Source: Haloferax massiliensis
Lineage (GTDB): Archaea; Halobacteriota; Halobacteria; Halobacteriales; Haloferacaceae
Reading direction: 5' to 3'
NCBI RefSeq assembly: GCF_001368915.1
Contig: NZ_CSTE01000002.1
Span: forward strand, 92,558 to 156,557
Length of the DNA: 64,000 nucleotides
Shown: positions 35,549 to 43,122 of the stretch, in pieces
Position numbering within the stretch: position 1 is the first letter of the stretch
Layout of the letters: each line of letters begins with the position of its first letter
Notes under the pieces: generated by a model
Told to the model about the DNA's origin: nothing
Seen by the model: only the letters and a program-made list of their open reading frames with translations
Database searches by the model: none
Made by a program: the position numbers and the translations under genes

Positions 35549-36331
35549 ATGGAGACGGCCTCGGTTGACCACCACGGACGGGAGACAGCCTATCGATACC
35601 GCGACGCGGGCGGGGAGGGACCGACGCTCCTCTGTGTACACGGGAGCGGCGGCGCACACGGCGTCTGGCGCGGCCAGTTCCGCCTCGCCGACGACTACCC
35701 GGTCGCCGCGCTCGACCTGAGCGGCCACGGCGACAGCGACGACGTGGACGCCGACGCCGGCTACGAGACGCTGTCGGCCTACGTCGACGACGTGGTCGCC
35801 GTGGCCGAGGAGACCGACGCGAGCGTCCTCGTCGGCAACTCGCTCGGCGGCGCGGTCGTCCTGACGCTCGCGCTCGAACGCGACCTCGACCTCGACGCGC
35901 TGGTGCTCGCGGGGACGGGCGCGAAACTCGCCGTGCTCTCGGACCTGCTGAACTGGCTCGACGACGACTTCGACCGCGCCGTCTCCTTTCTCCACGGCGA
36001 GGACAAACTGTTCCACGCCGACGACGAGCGACTCGTCGAGGGCTCCAAAGAAGCGATGTACGACGCCGGACAGGCCGTCACCCGCCGCGACTTCCTGTCG
36101 TGTCACACCTTCGACGTCCGCGACGAGGTGGGCGAGATTTCGGTTCCGACGCTCGCGCTCGTCGGCGAGTACGACCGTCTCACGCCGCCGTCGTACCACG
36201 AGTACCTCGCGGAGACGATGCCCGACTGCGAACTCGGGACGGTCGAAGACGCCGCGCATCTGGCGATGCTCGAACGGCCGGCGGCGTTCAACGAGGCCGT
36301 GAAGTCGTTCCTCGACCGCCGCGTCGCGTAG
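35549..36331 (+). CDS. Alpha/beta hydrolase
   Basis: 260 residues from ATG 35549. Motifs: LLCVHGSGGAHGVWRGQF (oxyanion HG), the nucleophile elbow LVGNSLGGAVV (Ser near 97), PTLALVGEYDRLTPP (Asp) and EDAAHLAMLE (His). The catalytic triad is complete. Substrate unknown; esters or lactones are possible. The TATA-like GGTTTATTGG (35516-35525), about 28 nt upstream, supports a leaderless start. It is divergent from the hsp20-cdc48 operon. Confidence 0.92.
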   Translation: METASVDHHGRETAYRYRDAGGEGPTLLCVHGSGGAHGVWRGQFRLADDYPVAALDLSGHGDSDDVDADAGYETLSAYVDDVVAVAEETDASVLVGNSLGGAVVLTLALERDLDLDALVLAGTGAKLAVLSDLLNWLDDDFDRAVSFLHGEDKLFHADDERLVEGSKEAMYDAGQAVTRRDFLSCHTFDVRDEVGEISVPTLALVGEYDRLTPPSYHEYLAETMPDCELGTVEDAAHLAMLERPAAFNEAVKSFLDRRVA

Positions 36332-36376
36332 GTCGTCGCAACCGGGCGCGAGTTCGGGTGTCTGGAACGGGGCCCC

Positions 36377-37186
36377 TCAGTACAGTTCGTCGAGGTCGTC
36401 TTCGACGTGGCTGTGTTCCTCGGCCGGGAACTCCCCGGCTTCGACGGCGTCCCGGTACGCGCCGACCGCCCGCTCCATCTCCGATTTCACGTCGCCGAAC
36501 TGGGCCGCGAAGGGCGGGGTTCGGTCGCTCATGCCCACTACGTCGTCGACGACGAGCACCTGCCCGTCGCAGTCGGGGCCCGCGCCGATGCCGATGGTCG
36601 GGACGTCGATGGCCGCCGTGACCTGTTTTGCGAGGTTCGCCGGGACGTGTTCGAGGACGAGCGAGAACGCGCCCGCGTCGGCGTGGGCCTTCGCGAGGTC
36701 GAGAATCTCCCGCGCGTCGTCGCGGTCGGTTCCCTGCCTGCCGTAGCCGACCTCCCTGACGCGCTGGGGCGTCAGCCCGAGGTGGGCCATCACCGGGATG
36801 CCGAGCCGGACGAGATGTTCGGTCAGTTCGACCGTGTGCGGGCCGGATTCGAGTTTGACCGCGTCGGCGTCGGCCTCCTTGAGCATCCGGCCGCAGTGTT
36901 CGACGCTCGACGCCTCGTCCACGCCGACAGAAAGGAAGGGCATGTCGGCGACGACGAGGGCGTCGTCGGCCGCGCGCGCCACCGCGGCGGTCCGGCTCGC
37001 CACGTCCTCGACGGTCACCGGGAGCGTCGAGTCGTAGCCGAGCGCCGTGTTGCCCATGCTGTCGCCGACGAGGACGATGTCGATGCCCGCCTCGTCGACG
37101 ATGCTCGCGGTCGGCGCGTCGTACGCCGTGAGCATCGTGATAGGCTCGCTACCAGCCTTCGCCCGAATGGACCGTACCGTGACCAT
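36377..37186 (-). CDS. panB: 3-methyl-2-oxobutanoate hydroxymethyltransferase
   Basis: 269 residues, full length. It transfers a hydroxymethyl group to ketoisovalerate, the first step to pantoate and coenzyme A. Visible: ITMLTAYDAPTASIVDEAGIDIVLVGDSMGNTALGYDSTLPVTVEDV with the Mg2+-binding Asp residues, VKLESG, MAHLGLTPQ, and FSLVLEHVPANLA with the catalytic Glu. Haloarchaea make pantothenate through ketopantoate and pantoate kinase; the partner genes are not here. Convergent with the alpha/beta hydrolase. Confidence 0.96.
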   Translation of the reverse strand: MVTVRSIRAKAGSEPITMLTAYDAPTASIVDEAGIDIVLVGDSMGNTALGYDSTLPVTVEDVASRTAAVARAADDALVVADMPFLSVGVDEASSVEHCGRMLKEADADAVKLESGPHTVELTEHLVRLGIPVMAHLGLTPQRVREVGYGRQGTDRDDAREILDLAKAHADAGAFSLVLEHVPANLAKQVTAAIDVPTIGIGAGPDCDGQVLVVDDVVGMSDRTPPFAAQFGDVKSEMERAVGAYRDAVEAGEFPAEEHSHVEDDLDELY

Positions 37187-37297
37187 GCGTGCCGTTGGCG
37201 CGTCCGCGTTATCAGGTTACCCTTGCGCGTCGCCGAACGCGGGCCCCCGCCGCCCGCGGCGTCCGCGCGGGTCGCCCCGACCCCCCGTCCGAAGTAA

Positions 37298-37306
37298 CAC
37301 TTTACT
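37298..37306 (+). promoter_or_regulatory. TATA-like box of the pilin gene
   Basis: CTTTACTTA lies about 33 nt before ATG 37335 and would start transcription near 37328, between the two possible ATGs (37314 and 37335). Confidence 0.45.
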
Positions 37307-37334
37307 TAGGGGAATGCGCCTGTGCGAACGACGC

Positions 37335-37841
37335 ATGCCCGCTTTGTCCCCCACCGAACGCCGGTCGAACCGCGGCCTCTCGCCGGTCGTCGGCGTCTCG
37401 CTTCTCGTCGTCATCGTCGTCCTCCTCGCCGCCACGGTCGGCGCGATGGTGATGGGGTTCGAAGACGTGCTCACCGAGCCGCAACCGCAGGTGTCGTTCG
37501 ACGTGGACTACCACCCCGACGGCCCGGGCAACGGCGCGAACGGCGCGTACATCAACATCACCCACGAGTTCGGCAGCATCGAAGACGGCAGTCAGGTGTT
37601 CGTCGTCGACGACGCCGGCAACCGAATCGCGTGGGAGGACGTGTGGACCGGCGGCGAGACGGTCGGCCCCGCGGGCGAGTACGCCCACATCGACGGTGCC
37701 GGCTCCGACAGCGCGCTCCGCCCCATCTGCGAGGCGGGCCAGCACTACCGCGTCGTCATCGAACGCGAGGGCGGCTCGTCGAGCGTCCTCGTCGACTACG
37801 AGATACCGACCGAGCCGACCGCGACGAACGCCGCCTGCTGA
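37335..37841 (+). CDS. Type IV pilin-like protein (archaeal pilin N-terminal domain)
   Basis: 168 residues. A charged leader ending ERRSNRG is cut by prepilin peptidase before LSPVVGVSLLVVIVVLLAATVGAMVMGF, the H-domain that packs in the pilus core. The rest is beta-rich with acidic surface (QVSFDVDYHPDGPGNGANGAYINITHEFG; VFVVDDAGNRIAWED). It would be assembled by a PilB/PilC machine encoded elsewhere and serve adhesion or another surface role. One Cys-containing end (RPICEAGQHYRV) and a C-terminal Cys could form a disulfide. Confidence 0.88.
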   Translation: MPALSPTERRSNRGLSPVVGVSLLVVIVVLLAATVGAMVMGFEDVLTEPQPQVSFDVDYHPDGPGNGANGAYINITHEFGSIEDGSQVFVVDDAGNRIAWEDVWTGGETVGPAGEYAHIDGAGSDSALRPICEAGQHYRVVIEREGGSSSVLVDYEIPTEPTATNAAC

Positions 37842-37922
37842 GCCCCGGCGGCCGGGGCGTCGGACCCCCGCGCAGCGAGCGGGAACCGGCACGCATTAGC
37901 CGTCGCCGTGAAACTGCTACCC

Positions 37923-38210
37923 GTGCAACCAGTCGAGCGCTCGAATCCGGACGGCGTCGATTACGGGTGGGTCATGCAGATGACGTTCGTCACGACGATT
38001 CTCGTCGGCTCGCCCATCGTCGCGGTCCTCTCGATTAACGCGGGGCTCCAGACGTGGGGCGCGCGCGCCGAGTTCGCGGTCCGCGTCGGTGCGGTCATCT
38101 GGTTCGTGACCGCCGTCGCCCTGTTCGTCTACGCCAAGCGGACCAACGCGGGCGACGGCGGGACGCCCCCCGAGGCCGAGTTGGACACCGACATCGACGC
38201 GGAGGACTGA
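37923..38210 (+). CDS. Small two-pass membrane protein (DUF5822-like)
   Basis: 95 residues from GTG 37923, about 26 nt after a TATA-like GCATTAG (37893-37899); GTG 37908 is the alternative. Two membrane segments (about 20-45 and 55-75) follow the motif SNPDGVDYGWVMQMTFVTTILVGSPIVAVLS, which I associate with the haloarchaeal DUF5822 family. C-terminal tail is acidic and cytoplasmic or external. No function known. It lies between the pilin and the isomerase genes on the same strand. Confidence 0.7.
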   Translation: MQPVERSNPDGVDYGWVMQMTFVTTILVGSPIVAVLSINAGLQTWGARAEFAVRVGAVIWFVTAVALFVYAKRTNAGDGGTPPEAELDTDIDAED

Positions 38211-38313
38211 GGCCGACCGCGGCTGACCGCGGGGCCGCGCCCACGACGGCGATGGCGACCGCGACGTCGCCCGCTCCCGGAAACTCTTTCACACGATACG
38301 GCGACGTTCTCGT

Positions 38314-39162
38314 ATGATAGACGAGACCATCGAGGAGATTCGCGAGATGCAGACGCACAGCTCCTCGGTCGTCGCCGTCAAGGCCACGCGGGCGCTCGCG
38401 GAGCTGACCGAGCGCGACTACGCGACCGTCGAGGAGTTCGAACGCGACCTCGAACGGAACGTCGGCGCGCTCAAGCGGGCGAACCCCTCGCACGCGTCGC
38501 TGTACAACGCCCTGCAGGACGTGCTCCACAGCGTCCAAGGCGAGGCCGACGACCTCGACGAGGCGCGGGAGCTCACCGTGGCGACCATCGACCGCGTGGT
38601 CGAGACCGTCGAGACGGGCAAGCGCCGCGCCGCCCAACAGGCGGCCGCGACCATCGAGGACGGTCAGACGTTCCTCACCCACGACTACTCCTCGACGGTC
38701 ATGGAGGCCGTCGAACTCGCCGTCGCCGACGGCGCGGAACTCACCGCCTACGTGACAGAGGCCCGCCCGCGGTTCCTCGGCCGGAAGTTCGCGCGCGAAC
38801 TCGCCGCCATCGACGCGGTCGAGCCACACCTGATGGTCGATGGCGCGACCGGGATGTTCCTCCCGAAGTGCGACCGCGTCATCATCGGCATGGACTGCAT
38901 CGTCGAGGAGACGCTCTACAACCGCATCGGGACGTTCCCGCTCGTCGCCGCCGCAAACGAAGTTGGCGTACCGGTCACGGTCGTCGGCTCGGGCGCGAAG
39001 GTCGTCGACGACGGCTTCCGCTTCGAAAACGAGATTCGCTCGCCCTCCGAAGTCATGCTCGAACCCGTCGAAGGCATCGAGTTGGAGAACCCCGCCTACG
39101 ACGCCACGCCGGTCGACCTTATCGACGAGGTCATCACCGACGAAGGTGTCTTGGAGTACTAA
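38314..39162 (+). CDS. Ribose-1,5-bisphosphate isomerase-like (eIF-2B alpha-related) protein
   Basis: 282 residues. The fold is shown by TFLTHDYSSTVMEAVELA, AYVTEARPRFLGRKFARELA, VDGATGMFLPKCDRVIIGMDCIVEETLYNRIGTFPLVAAANE. The conserved Cys and Asp in GMDC-like positions fit ribose-1,5-bisphosphate isomerase, which works in the archaeal pentose bisphosphate pathway with AMP phosphorylase and RuBisCO. Halophilic members are often annotated translation initiation factor eIF-2B; I prefer the isomerase family, though neither role is shown for this protein. The AT-rich island begins right after its stop. Confidence 0.85.
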   Translation: MIDETIEEIREMQTHSSSVVAVKATRALAELTERDYATVEEFERDLERNVGALKRANPSHASLYNALQDVLHSVQGEADDLDEARELTVATIDRVVETVETGKRRAAQQAAATIEDGQTFLTHDYSSTVMEAVELAVADGAELTAYVTEARPRFLGRKFARELAAIDAVEPHLMVDGATGMFLPKCDRVIIGMDCIVEETLYNRIGTFPLVAAANEVGVPVTVVGSGAKVVDDGFRFENEIRSPSEVMLEPVEGIELENPAYDATPVDLIDEVITDEGVLEY

Positions 39163-39285
39163 CTGGCTACAGTTCGGGGTTTTGCGGGACCGCCATACAG
39201 CGGTTGATGTGGCTACGTCGTAGCGTGCTTTCCGTCATGAACCATACCTTTTAACACGCATTCACGAAATTCTCGAGCTATATTT

Positions 39286-39513
39286 TCAAAAGAATAGGAA
39301 TGTTGAGTTAAAGGTCCCAGACATGTAGAGAATCACCGTGACTAATGCGATTAGCCACCAATTATCTGGCCACGGGGATGCGTTAGTACCTTTTTCATCG
39401 CTCCAAACCCAGTTTGTGAGTTGGAGTCCGAGAACCGCTCCAATATACGTAACACAAAAGAACAGAATAGCCCGTTGCTCGGGCCTACATACAATCCAGA
39501 TACATTCACTCAT
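39286..39513 (-). CDS. Small membrane protein in AT-rich island
   Basis: 75 residues with two hydrophobic segments (RAILFFCVTYIGAVLGLQL, about 13-31, and WWLIALVTVILYMSGTFNS, about 51-69) joined by an acidic, Trp-rich loop. Codon use is AT-rich, unlike the neighbours. It starts 27 nt after the stop of the Tat-exported peptide gene on the same strand, so the two look like an operon. A paired immunity-type role for the exported peptide is only a guess. Confidence 0.5.
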   Translation of the reverse strand: MSECIWIVCRPEQRAILFFCVTYIGAVLGLQLTNWVWSDEKGTNASPWPDNWWLIALVTVILYMSGTFNSTFLFF

Positions 39514-39540
39514 GAAAGGAAGATATTGATCTATAGCGTT

Positions 39541-39864
39541 CTAAACGGCACCTTCTGTAGTCGCCTCAAATCGTGCAGCAACCGCTTTTTCACGGTCAAT
39601 CTCTGAAAGGTTTATCCCCAAGCCGTCCTTGGCAACCCGCTGGACAGTCTGGCTATCGAGCGCCGACGCAACCATGGTATCTTTCTGATCTCCATCAACC
39701 ATGGTAACATCGGGTAACTCAATCTCGGAGTCGTCTCGACCATGGTCTGCCAATGCGGTACCAGCAAATGCCGTGGAAACAAGACTCGAACTTACTGCGC
39801 CGAGGATGGTCCGTCTTTTGAGCGACACACCGTTGTTGTCTGATTGGTCCTTTCCAGACACCAT
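39541..39864 (-). CDS. Short Tat-exported peptide precursor, unknown function
   Basis: 107 residues from ATG 39864. Signal: KRRTILGAVSSSLVSTAFAGTALA (Tat twin-Arg near residue 16, AxA cleavage). The mature part of about 65 residues is acidic and ends abruptly (AVAARFEATTEGAV), which may mean truncation. The minus-strand TATA-like CTATATTATG (39884-39893) lies about 25 nt upstream. Similar Tat-exported short precursors in haloarchaea include halocin-like peptides, but no cysteine-rich toxin domain is seen. AT-rich codons suggest recent arrival. Confidence 0.6.
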   Translation of the reverse strand: MVSGKDQSDNNGVSLKRRTILGAVSSSLVSTAFAGTALADHGRDDSEIELPDVTMVDGDQKDTMVASALDSQTVQRVAKDGLGINLSEIDREKAVAARFEATTEGAV

Positions 39865-39905
39865 TAGTATAATCCAGTTGTCATAATATAGATCTTGTTG
39901 TATTG

Positions 39906-39913
39906 TCATTTAT
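39906..39913. repeat. 8-bp target duplication TCATTTAT, left copy
   Basis: Matches 40366-40373 exactly and flanks the outer mobile element (39914-40365) on both sides. Confidence 0.85.
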
Positions 39914-39921
39914 GGCTCTGT

Positions 39922-40240
39922 GGCACTGTCTAGTTAGTCGCCTCCTCGACCGGTGTTCGTCCGTCGAGCGCTTGATGCGGTCTTTGAAAGTTGTAGTATT
40001 GCACAAATTGTATGAACCACTCGCGGACGCTTCCGTGACTGCCCACCCACGAATTATGGAAGCGGTCGACTCGCATTTTGAGCTGGACGGCGAACGCCCT
40101 GACGGGCGTTGCCGTCCGCTCACGCTCCCAAGTTTCTTCTAAATCCGTCGCAAAGCACTCGCTGAGCAGGTCTGCGAGCATCTTGACCAACTAACTCAAC
40201 GACCTGCTCGTTCCTCAAACTGGCTTAACTAGACAGTGCC
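39922..40240 (-). mobile_element. Internally deleted IS6-family element
   Basis: 319 bp bounded by perfect 15-bp inverted repeats GGCACTGTCTAGTTA (39922-39936) and its complement (40226-40240). The 8-bp sequence GGCTCTGT occurs on both flanks (39914-39921 and 40241-40248), the duplication size of IS6 elements. Inside, a shortened transposase frame remains. It inserted 8 bp into the left end of the outer element. Confidence 0.9.
39930..40190 (-). pseudogene. Truncated IS6-family transposase (internal deletion)
   Basis: 86 codons remain open. The start (MLADLLSECFATDLEETWERERTATPVRAFAV) is the N-terminus of haloarchaeal IS6 transposases, and the end (LKMRVDRFHNSWVGS..WFIQFVQYYNFQRPHQALDGRTPVEE) is their C-terminus. 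The whole DDE catalytic core, about 120 residues, is missing, and the two ends are joined in frame near residue 55. The product cannot be an active transposase, though the ends could still be mobilised in trans. Confidence 0.88.
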
Positions 40241-40365
40241 GGCTCTGTTGAAATCCTTCAGCGTTGACATTGCGAAGAGCTACTCTTTCCACCGGATTTC
40301 GTCAATCCGGTTAGAAACTAGTCTCTCAGCAAATCGCCAGACGTGAAGAGGGTTTCAACAGAACC

Positions 40366-40373
40366 TCATTTAT
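40366..40373. repeat. 8-bp target duplication TCATTTAT, right copy
   Basis: Identical to 39906-39913; marks the right boundary of the outer mobile element. Confidence 0.85.
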
Positions 40374-40443
40374 ATAAAACGCCATTTATATTTCAGATAT
40401 TCTTCTAATTGCACAAAACTCCAGAACGTGCTCTCCTAGTTGA

Positions 40444-40716
40444 GTTGTTAATTTAAGCCTCAACGGGTCTTGGCCAGACTCAGTAGAGATCGATACGCTA
40501 TCTCGCCACATCTACGAAACTCCCACAGAGTGTGACAAGCTAGAGACTTTTGCGAAGGACACATCTCCCGTGTCTACGGTAGACCCGTCTTCGGGTTACC
40601 CAAGGACAACAAGAATGCACACCTTGCATCTGTTTTATCTGGGCAAACATAAGTGTCACCACGGAAACCTCGTTCAGTTTGGTGAGTTGGCGGAGCAGGT
40701 AAGCAGGCAACAGTGA
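40444..40716 (+). pseudogene. Orphan open frame without start codon, unknown
   Basis: Ninety codons open between stops at 40441 and 40714. No start codon stands near the beginning; the first ATG is late (about 40618). The translation has protein-like features, for example SRHIYETPTECDKLETF and LHLFYLGKHKCHHGNLVQFGELAEQV, including a C-x2-HGN cluster. I do not recognise it. It may be the 3' part of a gene whose front was lost in the island's rearrangements. A minus-strand frame at 40540-40737 overlaps it and looks less protein-like. Confidence 0.35.
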
Positions 40717-40752
40717 ATCTGTGAATACTGCCGGCAATGCGCCGTTTCTGAC

Positions 40753-41871
40753 CTAGTCCAGACTGACCCACTCGCCGGCCTCGTCGGAGCGCTCGATGGC
40801 GTCGAGAATCGCCTGCACTTCGTAGCCGTCCTCGAACGACGGCGAGAAGTCGCCGCCCTCGGCGACCGCCGACAGGAACTCGTAGTTCTCGTGGACGAAC
40901 GTGTGTTCCCAGCCGATGACGTGGCCCGGCGGCCACCAGTGGTCGAGGTAGGGGTCCGTCTCGTCGGTGACGAGCACCGTCTCGTAACCGCGGGCGTCGC
41001 CGGTTTTTACCTCCAGTTCGTTGAGGCGTTCGAGCGAGAACTGTAGGCTCCCCTCGGAGCCGTGAATCTCGATGGTGTGGTCGTTCTTGTGGCCGTCGGC
41101 GAAGCGCGAGGCCTCGAAGCTCCCGACCGCGCCGTTTTCGAACTCCGCCTGCGCGGTGTAGGCGTCGTCGACGGTCACGGGCCTGTACTCGTCCTCGCCG
41201 GGCACGGGTCGCTCGTCGACGAACGTCTGGAGATGCCCCGAGAGGCGTTCGATGTCGCCGGCGCGGTCGCCGACGAGGAACCGAACGAGGTCGACGGTGT
41301 GCGCGCCGAGGTCGCCGAGCGCGCCGGAGCCCGCGGCGTCTTCGTCCATGCGCCACGTCCACGGCGCGTCGGCGTCGACGAGCCAGTCCTGTAAGTAGCG
41401 CCCGCGGACGTGTCGAATCTCGCCGAGTTCGCCGTCCTCGATGAGCCCCTTCGCGTACCGGATGGCGGGGACGAAGCGGTAGTTGAACGCGCACCCGGCG
41501 ACGCCGTCGGCCGCGCGGGCGGCGTCGCGCATCGCCTCGGCCTCGTCGAGCGTCGGCGCGAGCGGTTTCTCGCAGAAGACGCTGGCACCGGCTTCGAGCG
41601 CGGCGATGGAGGGCTCGGCGTGGAGGTGGTTCGGGCCGAGGTTGTAGAACACGTCCACGTCGTCGACCACGTCGCGCCAGTCGGTCGCCGTCGATTCGAA
41701 GCCGAAGCGGTCTGCGGCGTCGGAAAGCGCCTCCTCGTCGCGGCCGACGATGACCGAGCGCTCCACGTCGGGCGCGTCGGGGAAGAACATCGGCAGGCGG
41801 GCGAGCGCGTTGGAGTGCGCCTTCCCCATGAAGCGGTAGCCGAGGACGCCGACGGTGAGTGGTTCAGTCAT
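40753..41871 (-). CDS. Gfo/Idh/MocA-family oxidoreductase
   Basis: 372 residues. Rossmann start LTVGVLGYRFMGKAHSNALARLP, the cofactor loop LGPNHLHAEPSIAALEAGASVFCEKPLAPT with EKP, and SGALGDLGAHTVDLVRFLVGD with D-x3-H. A C-terminal part (PPGHVIGWEHTFVHENYEFL) fits sugar dehydrogenases. It is a paralogue of the Gfo/Idh gene at 22066-23166 but clearly diverged. It probably acts with the TIM-barrel gene upstream. Its 5' end has been disturbed: the first 14 codons also occur 170 bp upstream. Confidence 0.9.
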   Translation of the reverse strand: MTEPLTVGVLGYRFMGKAHSNALARLPMFFPDAPDVERSVIVGRDEEALSDAADRFGFESTATDWRDVVDDVDVFYNLGPNHLHAEPSIAALEAGASVFCEKPLAPTLDEAEAMRDAARAADGVAGCAFNYRFVPAIRYAKGLIEDGELGEIRHVRGRYLQDWLVDADAPWTWRMDEDAAGSGALGDLGAHTVDLVRFLVGDRAGDIERLSGHLQTFVDERPVPGEDEYRPVTVDDAYTAQAEFENGAVGSFEASRFADGHKNDHTIEIHGSEGSLQFSLERLNELEVKTGDARGYETVLVTDETDPYLDHWWPPGHVIGWEHTFVHENYEFLSAVAEGGDFSPSFEDGYEVQAILDAIERSDEAGEWVSLD

Positions 41872-42041
41872 TGTGCCACCTCCGTGCCCGATGCAGTACC
41901 GCGAGCGAGGCCGGAGGCCGAGTCTCGCGGCAGTTTTTGGTCCAGATTTTTGCGGTGAGCGGGTCGCGACGCGGCCCCGAACCGGAAAAAGGTGGGCCTG
42001 AAGCGGTAGCCGAGGACGCCGACGGTGAGTGGTTCAGTCAT
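41829..42041. repeat. 43-bp direct repeat of the Gfo/Idh gene start with 127-bp insertion
   Basis: Bases 41829-41871 and 41999-42041 are identical over 43 bp. Both encode MTEPLTVGVLGYRF. The upstream copy begins 3 nt after the stop of the TIM-barrel gene, the normal operon position, so it marks the original start. From there a 57-codon frame runs through the inserted 127 bp and stops in an ATGA overlap with the present gene. The insert contains CAGTTTTTGGTCCAGATTTT, which resembles dispersed intergenic sequence I associate with Haloferax. Confidence 0.85.
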
Positions 42042-42044
42042 GGA

Positions 42045-43013
42045 TTACTCCGCCCAGTAGGCGTCGCCGGGTTGCGTCTCGAAGACGGCGCGCGAGAGCA
42101 CGTCGACGGCCTTTTCGAGGCCCTCCTTGGACGACGTGAGCGCGTCCTCGTGTTCGATGGAGAGCGCGCCCTCGTAGCCGACCATCCGGAGCGTCGAGAC
42201 CACGTCCTTCCAGTGGCCCTCGTCGTGGCCGTAGCCGATAGAGCGGAACAGCCACGAGCGGTCGGCGGTGTCCGCGTAGGAGGTCGTGTCGAGGACGCCC
42301 TTGATGCGCGATTCGGACTCGTACACCTTCGTGTCCTTCGCGTGGAAGTGGTGGATGGCGTCCTCCTCGCCGAGGAACCGAATCGCGTCGGTGATGGAGA
42401 TGTCCTGCCAGTAGAGGTGCGAGGGGTCGAAGTTCGCGCCGATGCGCTCGTTCGTCGCCTCGCGGAGCTTCAGCATGCCCGTCGGCTCGTAGACGAGCAT
42501 GTTCGGGTGCATCTCGATGGCGATGTCGACGCCGTGGTCGTCGGCGAAGGCGGCGAGGTCGGACCAGTAGTCGACGGCGACCTCCCACTGGTAGTCGTGG
42601 GCGTCGGCGTGCTCGGTCGGCCACGGCGCGGTAATCCAGTTCGGCACCTCGTCGTTCGGCCCGCCGGCGGGGAGCCCCGAGAAACAGGTGACGGTGTTCA
42701 CGTCGAGGGCGTCCGCGAGTTCGATTGCCTCGCGGAGTTCGGTGTCGGCCTCGGCGGCCGTCTCCTCGACGGGGTGCAGCGGGTTGTTGTGCGTGGCGAG
42801 CGCGCTGATCTGCAGGTCCCGGCTCTCGACCGAATCGAGGAGGTCGGCCTGCGCGTCGTCGTCCGCGAGGACGGCGCTCCGGTCGACGTGGTCCTCGCCG
42901 GGCCAGCCGCCGACGGCGAGTTCGACGCCGTCGACGCCGATACCCGACAGGTAGTCGAGCGCGTCGTCGAGGGGTTCGTCTCCGAGCGGGACGGTGAGCA
43001 CTCCGATGTACAT
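42045..43013 (-). CDS. Sugar phosphate isomerase/epimerase-like TIM barrel
   Basis: 322 residues from ATG 43013. AP-endonuclease-2/xylose-isomerase-like fold: YLSGIGVDGVELAVGG, VNTVTCFSGLP, HGVDIAIEMHPNMLVYEPTG (Glu, His metal ligands), RIGANFDPSHLYWQDI (Asp-x-His), HFHAKDTKVY and GALSIEHEDALTSS (Glu). These metal sites act on keto-sugars or inosose. A minus-strand TATA-like TTTTTATTCA (43036-43045), about 28 nt upstream, makes it leaderless. It probably forms an operon with the Gfo/Idh gene, the usual pairing for keto-sugar or inositol breakdown. Confidence 0.88.
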   Translation of the reverse strand: MYIGVLTVPLGDEPLDDALDYLSGIGVDGVELAVGGWPGEDHVDRSAVLADDDAQADLLDSVESRDLQISALATHNNPLHPVEETAAEADTELREAIELADALDVNTVTCFSGLPAGGPNDEVPNWITAPWPTEHADAHDYQWEVAVDYWSDLAAFADDHGVDIAIEMHPNMLVYEPTGMLKLREATNERIGANFDPSHLYWQDISITDAIRFLGEEDAIHHFHAKDTKVYESESRIKGVLDTTSYADTADRSWLFRSIGYGHDEGHWKDVVSTLRMVGYEGALSIEHEDALTSSKEGLEKAVDVLSRAVFETQPGDAYWAE

Positions 43014-43122
43014 ATCGACTACATATACTAGGAAGTGAATAAAAATTAAGGATACGCGCAAGGGGGCGTGGCTGCGGCGCGACGGCTCTCCAACCGGTGT
43101 CGAATGCGGCGCAGTCGGTCGG

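Larger units (their letters stand above)
39914..40365. mobile_element. Miniature transposable element carrying a nested IS6 remnant
   Basis: The outer element has terminal inverted repeats GGCTCTGTTGAAATCC (left, read across the insertion) and GGTTCTGTTGAAACCC (reverse complement of 40350-40365): 14 of 16 bases match. Removing the nested insertion leaves about 125 bp, with no coding capacity and a perfect 8-bp stem ACCGGATT/AATCCGGT (40291-40311). The flanks are TCATTTAT on both sides. It is therefore a MITE-like element, moved by a transposase encoded elsewhere; ends and 8-bp duplication fit the IS6 or IS5 families, which I cannot decide. Confidence 0.82.

Noticed and set aside
40540-40737. 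A 65-codon minus-strand frame at the island edge
   Set aside because: It has Cys/Arg-rich, non-globular sequence and no promoter; the plus-strand frame at 40444-40716 is more protein-like.
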